Shown: positions 21,206-32,837, counted from the stretch's first letter. The stretch: DNA of 64,000 bases from Pieris napi (GCF_905475465.1 NC_062240.1:13035001-13099000), one strand, 5' to 3'. A program made the numbers and translations. Notes: a model not told the origin generated them from the letters alone.

Positions 21206-22641
21206 TCCACACAACGCACTGATAGTATGTATTACATTCTCTCTATATATTTACTTTATTAAATATTCATAAGTATACGGAAACAAACTTAGAAAATTAT
21301 TTTAAGTCATTTTTTTCTCTTTTTGTCATGTGTTAACGTTGATAGAAAGAGAGAGAGCGTACTTGCGTTCACACATGTCAAATTGTAATATCTGTGACAT
21401 AAATAGTTGATTAAATAGTAATTTGTATATTATCTGTATTAATATATATATTTGTGAAGCTAAAAGTTTAATCGTGTTAATACTAAATTTCCTTTTCAGA
21501 CTTGCTCAAGACAATTGGAGTCTCAATAGTTTCAAAATCGACCAAATCGTGTCTTTAATAGTTAAGAAATTAATAATAATAATAATTGCGGTTAGACCGA
21601 CTTAGTGCTCTTATTTGGTTAACTTATTTTATACTTCAGTTTATTTCAAATTAAATATCGCCCAAACGATTTAAAATTATTTGAAAAGATTTAAAGTTGT
21701 CGAAATATATAAGAATTGACGTAAAATTGATTTTATTCTCCAAATATAAAAAGGAAATAAATCGCTATTTTAACGATGAAAAGTTCTAGAATTACTTTTA
21801 ATTTTAATTTTTCGGAGGTCTCTAGCAATCTGGTATTTGTGTTAAAGCGGGATCGAATCACGCGAAATCATAATAAAGAATGGCCAGCGCTAAATTCCCA
21901 TAAGCAAGTTTGTTTTTATAATTATATATATTATTTTGTGGATAAGGGGAAGCGTTCAAGTATTATGTCACACATTTTTTTAGAGATTATTTATCCCCCC
22001 CCCCCCATGTAACGCGCCGTAACGTTTTTCTTTACCCAATAGTAAAACGTTTCGTGACCACCCAGTGACTCTTTATACCTAAAAGTTACCATAATGTGGT
22101 GTAAAGTACTGGAAATACGAAAATAATATTAACAATAACACGTAATTCAATCCCCGCCCCAGATCGTAACGTTTACAAAAGGACCGAAAAAATTCGTTAC
22201 GTAATACTTGAACGCTCCCTAAGGACAGTCGGAAATGTGTTAGAAATGATTATTTTGGTTTATGTAATTTAAATTTCATTAATTAAATAAAGATACGTTA
22301 CGTAATCAGTTAAATAATAGTCGATATTAAAAAAAAATTAACAGCGATTGTTCTTATCTTTATAAATGTGAATTTTATTCTAATATTTTTTCAGAGTGTA
22401 TTAAAATATTTATAAATGGATAATAAACACTAAAATATGTATAATTGTAGCAAGTCCTTTATTCAGTTTTTGTTATTGAACATTATTCTATAATCTATGA
22501 TTGTTTTAATATAAGGACTGTGATATTTCGTAGTTTTATTTGCCCTATAACTCTCTTATGTGGTAGACAAAAGGTGCTGCACTTTCTCTAACCTATAGGG
22601 TCCTATGACTCGCACAATAATTTTTGTATTTTTTTTGAATA
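21206..22641. other. Intergenic between TRABD paralogues, left part
   Basis: AT-rich 3' flank of TRABD-1. Candidate AATAAA signals are present, for example at 21756-21761, but none can be assigned. It contains poly-C MITE copy 2. Otherwise nothing is recognised. Confidence 0.55.
21946..22220 (+). mobile_element. Poly-C MITE, copy 2
   Basis: Left end GGGGAAGCGTTCAAGTATTA; right end ACGTAATACTTGAACGCTCC followed by CT. The body matches copy 1 almost throughout, with 12 Cs and the shared AACGTTTTTCT, GTTTCGTGACCACC and CAATCCCCGCCCC blocks. Compared with copy 1 it has an extra segment near the right end (GATCGTAACGTTTACAAAAG). Confidence 0.85.
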
Positions 22642-22642
22642 A

Positions 22643-23188
22643 GGCTATGTTCACATGTAACGCGCGTTAACGCGCGTCAACGCGCGATCAAATTTGAAGA
22701 GCGTTCAGATGATGAGCGCTAACGCGCGTTGCGAGAGTACTCGTCAGTCTCGGAAAAGAAAACGTACACATTGGGTTCATCCAATTTTGAAAAAAAATAC
22801 AAATTACATTATATTTTTTATACAAATTTGCTATATTCCAACGTGCTGGCCTTTTTTCTACTTCATCGATTAGTAAGTCGATGTCAATATCTTCAATTTC
22901 ACTCATTTTAAATGCGAGAACAAAATATAATTACGAAAATTAACAAAATTACATGCGATCGCGATGAAAGCGCGCGCTCATCTGAACAGCAAACGGACAT
23001 TACATTAATATCAAAGCGCGCGTCAACGCGCGATCACCTGCGTCTAGAGACTTTTTCTCTTAGCGCCGCGTTGACGCGCGTCAACGCGCGTTAACGCGCG
23101 CTCATGTGAACAGTTGTATGAAAATACCACAATGTCTAGTCGCGCGATTTGAAAACGCGCGTCAAGTTTTTGCCATCTGAACATAGCC
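22643..23188 (-). mobile_element. Non-autonomous PIF/Harbinger-like element with CGCGCG-rich subterminal repeats
   Basis: 546 bp with ends GGCTATGTTCACATG (left) and CATCTGAACATAGCC (right). Both subterminal regions are packed with AACGCGCGTTAACGCGCG-type palindromes. The flanks are TAA and TGA, an imperfect 3-bp duplication. A minus-strand ORF starts like a MADF gene. Interpreted as an internally deleted Harbinger-type transposon. Confidence 0.6.
22688..22906 (-). CDS. MADF-like N-terminal remnant inside the CGCGCG element
   Basis: Begins MSEIEDIDIDLLIDEVEKRP, then ARWN and YKKYN, fitting the start of a MADF domain (LI.EV..RP.LWN...YK), followed by sequence that does not continue the domain. 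About 72 residues in total, of which only the first ~35 look meaningful. It is probably what remains of the accessory gene after internal deletion. Confidence 0.4.
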   Translation of the reverse strand: MSEIEDIDIDLLIDEVEKRPARWNIANLYKKYNVICIFFQNWMNPMCTFSFPRLTSTLATRVSAHHLNALQI

Positions 23189-23189
23189 T

Positions 23190-23420
23190 GAAACCTCGCT
23201 GTTGGCCTTAAGGGTCTTTACAGCTCAGCTCGGGCTGTTTTGGCGGGCGTAGCTCTGCCGGAAGGGGCCTTTTCCCGCGACTAGCGCAAGGGCGTCATCT
23301 GCGACTCTGACCTCGGCTTGGGTCGTCGCGGGTAACCGGGGGCTCGCATATATGTGGAGTTGGGGGAAATACGATAGCGCGTTTTAGGGTATGACGTCAT
23401 CGCAGTGATTGGACCCGTAG
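23190..23420. repeat. GC-rich repeat-like remnant upstream of TRABD-2
   Basis: A sharp rise in GC against AT-rich surroundings (CAGCTCAGCTCGGGCTG, GGCGGGCGTAGCTCTGCCGG, GGTCGTCGCGGGTAACCGGG). There is no intact ORF. It could be a decayed retrotransposon, or a promoter-proximal CpG-rich segment of the second TRABD gene, which starts at 23795. Confidence 0.3.
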
Positions 23421-23794
23421 ATCGTTCATCGTAGGTGTCGCTACATATATTATTGATATTAAAGAATGAGATGCGATAGTAGTGATACTCTCAGACGTGT
23501 TTGAATCTAGGGTCATCAAAAAGCAAATACCATCTGCCAAGACACTTTAATAATTTTATTTCGAAGTGGTCGAATTATTAAAAACTCCTTGAAAATGAAG
23601 AAATTAAAAAAGTAACAACTCGTTTCGAATAATTTGACATAAAAAGTAAAAGCAACTGGGGCCAAGGGTCAAATAAACTGAATCAACAATGGATTGGGTT
23701 TAGGTTTTGGGGATATGAATCAAAATTCTCTGTAAATAAAATGTTAAGGTGGTACAAAATTAAGTAAATAGTGAATAAAAAATGAGATAAAAAA

Positions 23795-26700
23795 ATGAGA
23801 TACCAAACATGTATTACACTAAGGAACCTTTTGACGTTTACCAAATTACATGGAGTCCAACAAAATGGCAAAAACCGTAAGTAAACAATTGAACAAAATA
23901 CTCTTAATATTTTTAGTATGTTTAAGGAATATTACGATGTTTTAGAGACGCTTTTCTTGCTCTCACATCCTATCAAAAACGCAAATGCACACTAGAACCT
24001 AACATTGATAATCGCCCAATGACAGTTTTACCATCGTTTCAGTATCTATCTCATTTATTGGATATTACCTATCTATTCTAATATTGTATGTTTGACCGCT
24101 AGTTTACAATGAAACAAAAAGCATTTTATATTAATGTTTAGGGTTGCTGCCCAGTATCGTTCGAAAATATAGCAAAACATCAAACCTTAACTTGCCACAA
24201 TCAGCCACCTTATTGCAAAACGATGCCCGAGGCACCGTCGTTTTACTTGGAACAGTTCATTTTAGTAAACAATCAGTGGAGGATGTGACTCAGGTACGAA
24301 CTAGCTAATAAAAATTACTCCTTATTTCTGACTGGGTCGGTAACTCATATCTGAGTATCGTGGTCAGCTGTATAATTTTCCTCCACCAATTTCGTCCTGC
24401 GTTTCTTTTACAACGGTGTATAATGATGCTCATCGTTATACCTACTTGTCTTCATCGTTGTATCTCCTACTTTGGCAAAAAGTCCCCCAAGATCAAGGCA
24501 ACTTCCCTTTCTGGAAGTTCTTTAAGTGGTACAGTAAGCGTATCATAAAAAGTCTCTTCTTCTTCTTCAGAAGATTTTGTTGTGGGAGCGTATACCTGTA
24601 CGATATTTAGCTTGAATGGTATTGTGTTAATTTTGAGTGTTATAATGAGATCGCGAACTTGTTTATATCTCACAACTTACCTACTAGCGTAAATTGTAGT
24701 ACAACGAAGGCCACCCTGTTTTGCCACTTTCGTCTTGTGACCCTGACCTTTCGGGTCAATGTTCAGCAGGTGAATGTTCTTTCTATGAATTTAGTATTCC
24801 ACAATCGCCAGCTTGCCAGCTTGGTTAAGGCCTCGTACATTTCACGATCCGATCAGATGGGAATGGCGAATTGACTTGCATGTGTTAATTTCATCTGTAG
24901 CAAAATTTTCATGCGATGCCTGAGGGGTCACAGCCGCATGGCCAGTAGCACATTACTCACCACTCCTCCCGGAATGATGGTGATTGGTGACGGACGTCAA
25001 CTGGGTTGCCAGATATTATATTATTTGCCTTTCTTAAACCTATTATGCTGACTCTCTTGGGAAGTTAGGAGCTTTGGTTTCCCGTTAGACTCCAAGGCCG
25101 CTGTTTCCCTTCAGCTAGTTGTTCAACCGGCGGTATGGGTATACGGCCATTGTTCCTCGTCCGTTGTCTAAAAGGACGCGCGCGAGGGCGCCGCCGCGCC
25201 GTCGGCTATTCATGACGAACCACCAACGCGTGGAGGGTGTGAGGCTAGCTGTTGGGCCGGCTTAGATGTTATTTCCGTACTCCTCTTAATGAGTGTGTTC
25301 CCATTGCCTAAAACTATATCTTCGAATTTCAGATAGTAAAAGGGCTTGATCCAAATGGAATAATGATTGAGCTCTGCCGGCAAAGAGTATCTCTTCTAGA
25401 ATTAGACGACAAAAAATTCTTGGAAGACGCAAAAAACTTTGATGCGAAAAAAATAAGGTAAAATAAACTTCTAAATAAATCTTATTTCGATTTAGGGTGT
25501 TATTATTAGTTTTTTTTAATACTAGTATTATAATAAATGCGACTGAAATACTGAAAATAATTTCAATATAATATTTTAAATCTTTGATAATTTTGTGTTG
25601 TATAGACAAGCAGTAAAGGGTCAAAATTTTGTATCTGGCATGTTGCATGCTATGTTATTGAAGACTTATGCTGACATTGCCAAAGAATTAGGAGTCGCTC
25701 CTGGCGGGGAATTCAGAAGAGCATATCATGAGGTTATACTAAAAAATATGAAAATATTAATTTTTAAGATTGCCATTATATGTACATTTAACGCATTTTA
25801 GATGAAAAATATACCTGGCTGCAAGTTGTTCCTTGGTGACAGACCAATTCAAATCACGATTGCAAGGGCTTTTCAATCGCTAAGTGTTATAGAACTGGGT
25901 CAGGTCTTGTATCACTTGACCAACGCCAAACCAAAACCAATTGAGTAAGTTACTTTAACTTATTATAGTTTTATATACATACATACTTATTATTATAGAA
26001 ATCTTTTTTTAAAACTATATACATTACTGGCTAAGCCTCGCGATTGAACCTACGTTAACTCCGTCGTCGCGTGATTTTTATTGCCTTTGTGGAGAAATGG
26101 ACAATAGTTCCTGAGATTAGCGCAAAAACGAAACAAACTCTTTAGTTTATTTTTTTTATTTTAGGCAAACGCACAGCATTAAATTAATTATATAAATGCA
26201 ATAATGAATAGTAATAAGCATAACAGTTTACACTAATTTAGTACTGATTATTATGAGAAAATTTTTGTTTGTGAACAATTAAAAAAACAAGAAAAGATGC
26301 TTAAGGAAAAAATATGTTAATACTCTAAAGGTTTCTTCGCCATTAAAAAAGGAACGAAAACTATATACAATATAATATATATTTCGATATGTATAGAACT
26401 ACATAATAGTATTACCACATTAATTATAGTGCAATGTGTTTTTTGGGACGAATTCTCGTTTCTTTTAAATGATTTTATAGTTACATATATTTATACCCTG
26501 CATAATTGTATGTATTACAGTAAACAGCAATTAGAAAAATACAAAGACCGAGATTTTGTGCACGCGCAATTTGAGGAGATTACTCGAGATGTGCCGGCTT
26601 TTAAGAAAATATTTCACGTCTTTGTCGATGAAAGGGACAAATGTCTTGCGTATTCGTTGCAAGAGTGTGTGCGTACTGGTATGTAATTTATTTTTCGTAT

Positions 26701-29056
26701 GTATTAATAGGGGCCTCAGTTCTGAGCTTTGGTATATAGGGTTTGATTTCGGATCACAACGCAATTTATAATTTAATCGGCTGATCGTCCTCCGGCGTCG
26801 GGAGTGACGACCCCATCGGCCACTGGTGAAATAATTCCTAGTGGGAGTCCGGGCTTTAGCCGGGGCAATAGGTTAATCTTATTGTACTCGCGTTTCGTGT
26901 GGTGAGTAAGACTGAGTGGCCCTTTTCCCTAAAAAGGTGCACAGGGACTACTCGGTAAGAATCAAGATCAGATATCTTTCCCGGATGATACTTCTCACCT
27001 CTGCCGGGGTATACATCGGAACATTCCTTTGTGCCACGGGCGAGAGTTTTCGTGTACTTCAAGAGGATTTATTGTATTCGCCACCTCAAGACGCTTGAAG
27101 AAACAGTCCTATCTAACATCTGGCTCTGCGTAGACTGCGACCATCCGCTATTCTACGCGTGCCTGTAATAGTCCGATAGCGAGAACGATAAAACTGACCG
27201 ACTCATCAAACATCTACAGATTCCCTACTCGAAAGGGTTCCGTTGAAATTGTGATACTTGGCGATTGGCTCTTGCTCTGAAAGCACTGATGACGCGGGAA
27301 GATCCTTTCACGAGTAGGTACCTACTTTAAACGAGAAATCTCTAGGGCAATGTGAAACGAGCACATTGTCAGATTGGACGAGCATTAAGGATCATGTTCC
27401 GACTTTAAACCCATGAACACTGGGACTGTATCCTATCCCCGACCCTTTCAATTTTTTGCAACTTAGCACCCATCATTGCTATGCGTATGATAGCCCCGGG
27501 CACTTGTCGATTAGTACTGGAATAAATGTAGAGTCTCGGACTGGGGCTGACTTAATTTAGTACAATTTAATGACTAAGAAGACACAAGTTTTCGTGATTT
27601 CTGCTATAAAAACAACCTTTGTCACTATTTCTCTCTTCGAAGACACAGTCTTCTTAAAGCCTTAGCTAGCATCAGAATATTGAGTTGACATATCGAATGA
27701 ATTTCAGTTCATTTGGAAGGGAAGGTGGAAGTTAGAGTCTAAACTTGGTTTGTTCAGCAAGGCGAGATGGTTCTTCAATCCTGGCTACCGCTACACACAA
27801 AGAGTCATCCTCACCTCTGGGTGGTAACTCCCCGATACCAGTTTCCACTTGACCGTATTCAACGAAGAACGATTCGAATCGTCGACCACCAGCCAGTCAC
27901 TTTCCGAGCGGTTTGATCCCTTGGCGATGATAAAGAGATGTGGGGCCTCAACATCTTACCATGGAGATTTTTCTGAGGAGTGGTTTGGATTAATACCTGT
28001 AGCTGAGTGCTTCATCATCGGACGTCGAGGCATAATACGAAATTCCACCCGTATCATCTTGAAGTCTGTCGTTTCAAAGCTAAGCGTTTCTTAAGCCAGT
28101 TTTTGCGGCGCACCACCACTATGAGGAACCAGCTGCCCACTGAAATATTTCCAAACCAATTTAGGGTCGTACAAGGAAAGAGTGTACCAATTTCTTGGTA
28201 TGACAAAAAAAAATGCACTCGCGTACCCTCTGGCATTGAAAGTATCCATGGGCGGCGGTATCACTGAATATTAGGGGATCCAGGAGGATCAACGAGATCA
28301 ACAACGGGCAGGAGACCGTTTGTCCCCTGTTCTATAAAAAAAATGGTTGTCTGTTAAGTCGGTTTACGGACGATAGTTTAACGTGACAACGTCATAACAA
28401 AATATTGATCAAATTTTTGCATACTTTTATGAATAAAATTGAATAATTTTTATTAAATTATCAATATTTTGTATGGATACAAAGAAGGAGTGAATCTTCG
28501 GACGCATAGGCCAATCAAGTGGAAGAGAGATAGATGATAGAGATACGCTTGCGGCGCAAGCGTACAATGAGCGTAAGTGGACAATGAGTCAAGCTTTTTC
28601 GTGCGTGCAGCCGGCGTTCATCGATTTATTAGACGTTGTATCGTCAAAAACCCTTTAAATTATTTGTTAAAACAAAACATGAAATAACGTTTCTAAATTC
28701 CATTTGTTAATTTGTTTCTTTTTTTCAGTTGAAAAACCTCGCGTTTTAGCGGTAGTAGGGATGGGACACGTTGACGGCATTATTAAATATTACGGAAAAA
28801 TGAAACAGGAAGATATCGTACCCTTATTATTGTAAGTTTTAATCCTGGATAGTTAATCGTTTATTAATACGTGCGGAAATTAAAGTAGGTTCACTTAGTA
28901 GAAAAATGTAAAAAAACTACTTCTGCATATTTTATGTTTAACTTATTTATTTAAATATCTTTTATTGGAAACAGCAATAATTTTACCGTAAGTACCAACG
29001 TTTTTATACTTAAAAGATTTAAGATAAACCGTAATTTTTTTCTTTTCAGTGAATAA
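23795..29056 (+). CDS. TraB domain-containing protein, second copy without membrane anchor
   Basis: Tandem paralogue of the preceding TRABD gene. Eight coding exons: 23795-23876, 24142-24293, 25333-25457, 25606-25732, 25802-25944, 26521-26678, 28729-28831 and 29050-29056. All junctions keep phase, giving 298 residues. The core exons match the first copy in length and phase (125 and 127 nt identical; 143/140, 158/152, 103/106). Catalytic-type features persist: GTVHFS (G64, H67), MIELCRQR (E91), GGEFRRA (153-159) and GMGH (273-276). Two features differ. The protein stops at PLLFE with no C-terminal hydrophobic segment. The N-terminus (MRYQTCITLRNLLTFTK and on to ~S43) has no acidic residues and many Arg/Lys/Thr, like a mitochondrial presequence. 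Exon 1 was chosen because only this ATG joins exon 2 in frame and is less certain. Poly(A) signal at 29137-29142. Confidence 0.85.
24380..24900 (-). repeat. RTE-like LINE endonuclease remnant in TRABD-2 intron 2
   Basis: The minus-strand reading gives NIVQVYAPTTKSSEEEEETF and LPEREVALILGDF, the APE-type endonuclease block (VYAPT...FYD.L...GDFN) of RTE- or Jockey-like LINEs, with the catalytic GDFN damaged. Frame breaks on both sides show it is dead. Confidence 0.6.
26770..28345 (+). mobile_element. Decayed Jockey/CR1-like LINE in TRABD-2 intron 6, sense orientation
   Basis: Two recognisable parts. At about 27090-27320 there is an endonuclease region (SNIWLCVDCDHPLFYACL, then VEIVILGDW) broken by stops. 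At about 27750-28190 there is the C-terminal reverse transcriptase-associated region (SHPHLWVVTPRYQF-like, HGDFSEEWFGLIPVAE). The 3' tail runs on to about 28345 with CCATGGGCGGCGGTATCACT and CCCCTGTTCTATAAAAAAA. It is the same family as the piece at 58894-59283. Heavy decay shows an old insertion. Confidence 0.65.
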
Positions 29057-29136
29057 GCTTTGAGTCACATCTTCCACAAGGTGAGAAATCATTATATATT
29101 CAGAAAACTATTGCTGTTTCTTTTTATTGGTACTTC

Positions 29137-29142
29137 AATAAA
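29137..29142 (+). terminator. Polyadenylation signal of TRABD-2
   Basis: AATAAA 81 bases after the stop codon. Confidence 0.55.
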
Positions 29143-30418
29143 AAGATAAAAAAAGGTTTAGGTGACTGTTTGTTAATCTTTTGCACGAGGCTAAGGCAAT
29201 TTATGTATTTCATAGAACCCTCAGAATTTAATTTGAATATCATTCTTAGCGCTATGTCTCGACTTAAAACCTAAGTTCCTATTATAAAGTGTTAGTGGGT
29301 GCATACTATATTCATATTTTGGAATACTATTTAGTAACTAACATAACATTTGCTGTAGTTTAAAAATAATAAGTAATAACATCAATTAAAATTATGTAAT
29401 TTATATTCACAATTTCAGGGTCCCCCCCACACCCTTGCATAGGATAATTCTGAGGACTGGCCTAAGATTCTCATTTTATTTTTTGATATTTTCACTTTTG
29501 TACCGATTAATATTTGGTTAAAATAAATGTGTTGTTCAAATACGAATTCTTAAATTAATTTAAATACGTATACGGAGCGCTATTTAAATTTTCTATAAAT
29601 ACACGATGAACTTACATCTATTCTATGTAATACCACTTAGTGCTCATGATTTTTAGTAGTGATACGAGTAGACCAAAGTCTAAAATAATATTGTTACGAC
29701 CTGGGCATCCGGATAACTCTACTTAATGCAAAAAATACTAAATGCATTAAATTTTGTGCAAAAAATACTAGACCGACACCTTTTTCAAGTATGATTGATT
29801 TTCGGCGGTATGGCGGCCATTTGGAACCTTCCGAAAAGTATGGCATGGTGATTTTCGAACTGTGCAAAAATTTGCCTGGTACAAATGGTTGTTTTTTTTT
29901 AAATCAACGCATTCGCGTCGGTATGGCGGGCTGTAAGTCACACCGGAGAAGTATGGCATGACACTGCCGCCTCTTATTTTTTTATGGACTATCGCAAAAT
30001 ACTAGAATTTTTGTTGAACAAATCGTTTGAAAGTCGTAATTAATCCGACGAGTTCGACTAACGCCCACGCGTTTTGGCCGCCGGTACCATCATTTTTATT
30101 TTTTTCATTTCGTAATAAGACCACTGAAGAACCGCCATACTGGTACAAATGACCCACTAATTTGTGTCACTATCTCCCGGCCTATAAGGAAAAGGTTGAA
30201 ATACACTTAGAATATTAGAAAATACTAGTAAATCCGATCAGACCCGGAAATGTATTCTATAGTTCGTCATCACTACTGAATGTCAAGCTCCATTATATCA
30301 ATGTCAAATTGCAAAAGCCTACTTTCAAGTTTCAACTTTCAATCAATAGTTTATATTTTGATTGTAAGTATTTTTACTTTTTAGTGAAAGAAGCGGTTTT
30401 GTACTGTAAGAACTTATA
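29143..30418. other. Intergenic TRABD-2 to SUMF1
   Basis: AT-rich except for 29.76-30.2 kb, where GTATGGC-containing repeats occur (listed separately). No gene is recognised. The last 100-200 bp should hold the SUMF1 promoter. Confidence 0.55.
29725..30228. repeat. Unclassified repeat element with 113-bp internal period
   Basis: GTATGGCGG at 29808 and 29921, and GTATGGCATG at 29838 and 29951, are each exactly 113 bp apart. The inverse CCGCCATAC is at 30132-30140. TGGTACAAATG occurs twice (about 29878 and 30141). AAAATACTA occurs four times (about 29732, 29762, 29996 and 30220). The composition differs from the flanks. It is probably a non-autonomous transposon, but no clear termini or duplication were found. 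Confidence 0.4.
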
Positions 30419-32117
30419 ATGAATTTTTATATTTTGTTTGTTGTTAGTTTCCTATTTAAAAGTGTTTATAACAAGGATGGTGATTGTGGTTGTAATGTAA
30501 AACGTGAGCATCAAGAACAGATAGGCAAAGACAGTGTATTTGGTTCTTTGTTGGACGAAGACCGGTGTCAATCAAAATTTAATTGTTTTGATAATATTGA
30601 GGAACACATAAAGAATCAAATGATTTTAATACCCGGGGGGTATTACCAAGTCGGTACTGATGATATAGTCATAGAAGCAGACAAAGAAGGTCCTAAGCAT
30701 TTAGTTGAACTTAAGAGTTTTTATTTAGATAAATACGAAGTTTCTAACAAGGATTTTTATGCTTTTACTGAATCTACTGAATACAAGACTGAAGCTGAAA
30801 CTTTTGGAGATAGTTTTGTTTTTACACTATTTCTCAATAATACATTTAAAGAGAAATTAAAAGACTTTCGAGTGGCCCAAGCTCCTTGGTGGTATAAAGT
30901 GTCTAATACCTCTTGGTACCATCCATTTGGACCAGATTCAAATAATTCAGGTTAGTTATACATCATACTATATAGTTTGCTATATTTCACTTTGCCTTAA
31001 GATTTACAATTTAAAATATGTGATCTTATTTGATATTAATTATTTACAATGCAATTATACAAATCATAAATAGATTTCTGCAAATGTCCAAATATTTTAA
31101 AAATTACTTTTAATATTCTATAGATATAATGGATCATCCAGTTATTCATGTCTCCTGGAATGATGCTAAAGCATATTGTATATGGAAAGGGTTGAGACTA
31201 CCAACTGAAGAAGAATGGGAAGCTGCCTGTCGTGGAGGTCACAAGGATACTAAATATCCCTGGGGAGATAAACTATTCCCTAATAAAAAACACATGTAAG
31301 TACATTGAATGCCTTTTAATGCTTTACTTTAAAAAATAACATTTTAATAGTAATATAGCAATTCCTATCTCTCTGAAATTGTCTGTTTCTTCATTTTGTG
31401 TCAGTCACTAGATCAAGTATGTCTTTACAATTTTGCCCAAGCCATTTTGAATATGCTTGGAAAAATAACATTTCCAGTATTTTGAATGCTGGGTATGTGT
31501 AATTAAAAAATAGATTTTGTCTTATTAGTTGGTTAAAAGTTATATTGAATTGAATGAACAAATAAAATAACACACCTTTGGAATAATGTTTAAGAAGAAT
31601 AACGTGTCATGGTAATTTTTTAGGGCAAACATATGGCAGGGCACGTTTCCTCACCACAATTCAGCTAAAGATGGTTATATTGGTACAAACCCAGTGCATT
31701 TATTTCCACAAAATGATTTTGGACTACACAACATGGCCGGAAATGTTTGGGAGTGGACTGACAGTGTTTGGTCAAAAGATACTGTGAGTGACTCTATATA
31801 TATGTAAACATATTTGTATAGAAATTGTTTAAGCAAGCATTACATTGCTCACATACAAACAGGATGACAGAATGTTTAATAATTATATCTGCTAAAGTTT
31901 AACTAAATTTGTGTTTAATCATTTATCTAACATAAATGTAATAGTAATTCATATTAAAATACTTTTTCTTTTGTAGCCCCTAGAAAAGGTTAAAAGAGGT
32001 GGATCATACTTATGCCATCTATCCTACTGCTACAGATATAGATGTTCAGCACGTTCACACAACACTGATGACAGTTCCGCTGGAAACTTAGGTTTTAGGT
32101 GCGCAAAATCTGCATAA
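30419..32117 (+). CDS. SUMF1: Formylglycine-generating enzyme (sulfatase-modifying factor 1)
   Basis: This ER-lumen enzyme oxidises a cysteine in the CXPXR motif of newly made sulfatases to C-alpha-formylglycine, activating them. Four exons: 30419-30950, 31124-31295, 31624-31783 and 31977-32117. Phases agree, giving 334 residues, somewhat shorter than human (374). A signal peptide is clear (MNFYILFVVSFLFKSVYN). The FGE-sulfatase fold starts at MILIPGGYYQVGTDD and includes FYLDKYEVSNKDFYAFT, HPVIHVSWNDAKAYC, GLRLPTEEEWEAACRGG, NMAGNVWEWT and RGGSYLCHLSYCYRYRCSAR. The catalytic copper-binding cysteines are C301 and C306 (human C336 and C341). The cysteine-rich N-terminal DCGCNVKRE segment corresponds to the regulatory extension. 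The poly(A) signal is at 32838-32843, so the 3' UTR contains a palindromic MITE. Confidence 0.96.
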
Positions 32118-32266
32118 ACCTAAGAGGCTAGTTATATATAACTGTAAACAAATTAGCATTACTAACATAATACTACATTTTTGTGATCATCAAGTTATTA
32201 CAGATGTAATTATAATGAATGACAATTGTAGATTTCTATCATATTATATGAGTTCTAAAAAATTTA

Positions 32267-32609
32267 TTAGGGTGCGTCCACATCTGGCGAATATGCCGCG
32301 AATGTGCAGCTCGCGAGCAGTTTGCGAGCTACACGCGTGCATTTTTGTTCGTGCGCCGCTCCTGTGCCGCCCGCGCGCCGTTCGCTCGCAACCTAAGCGC
32401 CGTACGCGACAAAACGCGCGAGCGGCTCGCGTCTTCCTTCCGCCCACGCCAGTAAACGGAACTGTAAGGGCGAGAATTGAGTGCGCACCTTATACGAGCC
32501 TTGCGTGAGTTGCGCTAAAGAGGAGCACATAACCAATACCGTGACTGCACGCGTGCAGCTCGCAAACGGCTCGCGAGCTGCACATTCACCAGATGTGGTC
32601 GCACCCTAA
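32267..32609. mobile_element. Palindromic MITE in the SUMF1 3' UTR
   Basis: Ends TTAGGGTGCG...CGCACCCTAA, flanked by TA on both sides. The arms pair over about 70 bp: CCACATCTGG, GAATGTGCAGCTCGCGAGC, GTTTGCGAGCT and ACACGCGTGCA occur in inverse order near the right end, with one 11-base insertion on the left. The interior is CpG-rich with no ORF. A TA duplication suggests Tc1/mariner-type mobilisation. A 3-bp TTA/TAA reading would suggest PIF/Harbinger. Confidence 0.75.
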
Positions 32610-32837
32610 TAAAGTAGAGAAACTCGCTAACATGCAAATATTTTGTTGAAACATTGTATATACTGTATGGTTTATTGTTAAATTCCCAAAATTTGATAAT
32701 TATTATATAAGATATGGACTTATTAGTCCATATCTCTCATAAAAAATTATTGCGCTTATCATTAATATGAATTTATGTAGTACTTAATATTATACTGTTA
32801 TGTTTATTATTTCTAGTCTTCCTGTATTTAAATTGTT

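Noticed and set aside
24659..24874. 71-residue plus-strand ORF in TRABD-2 intron 2
   Set aside because: It is antisense to the RTE-like endonuclease remnant.
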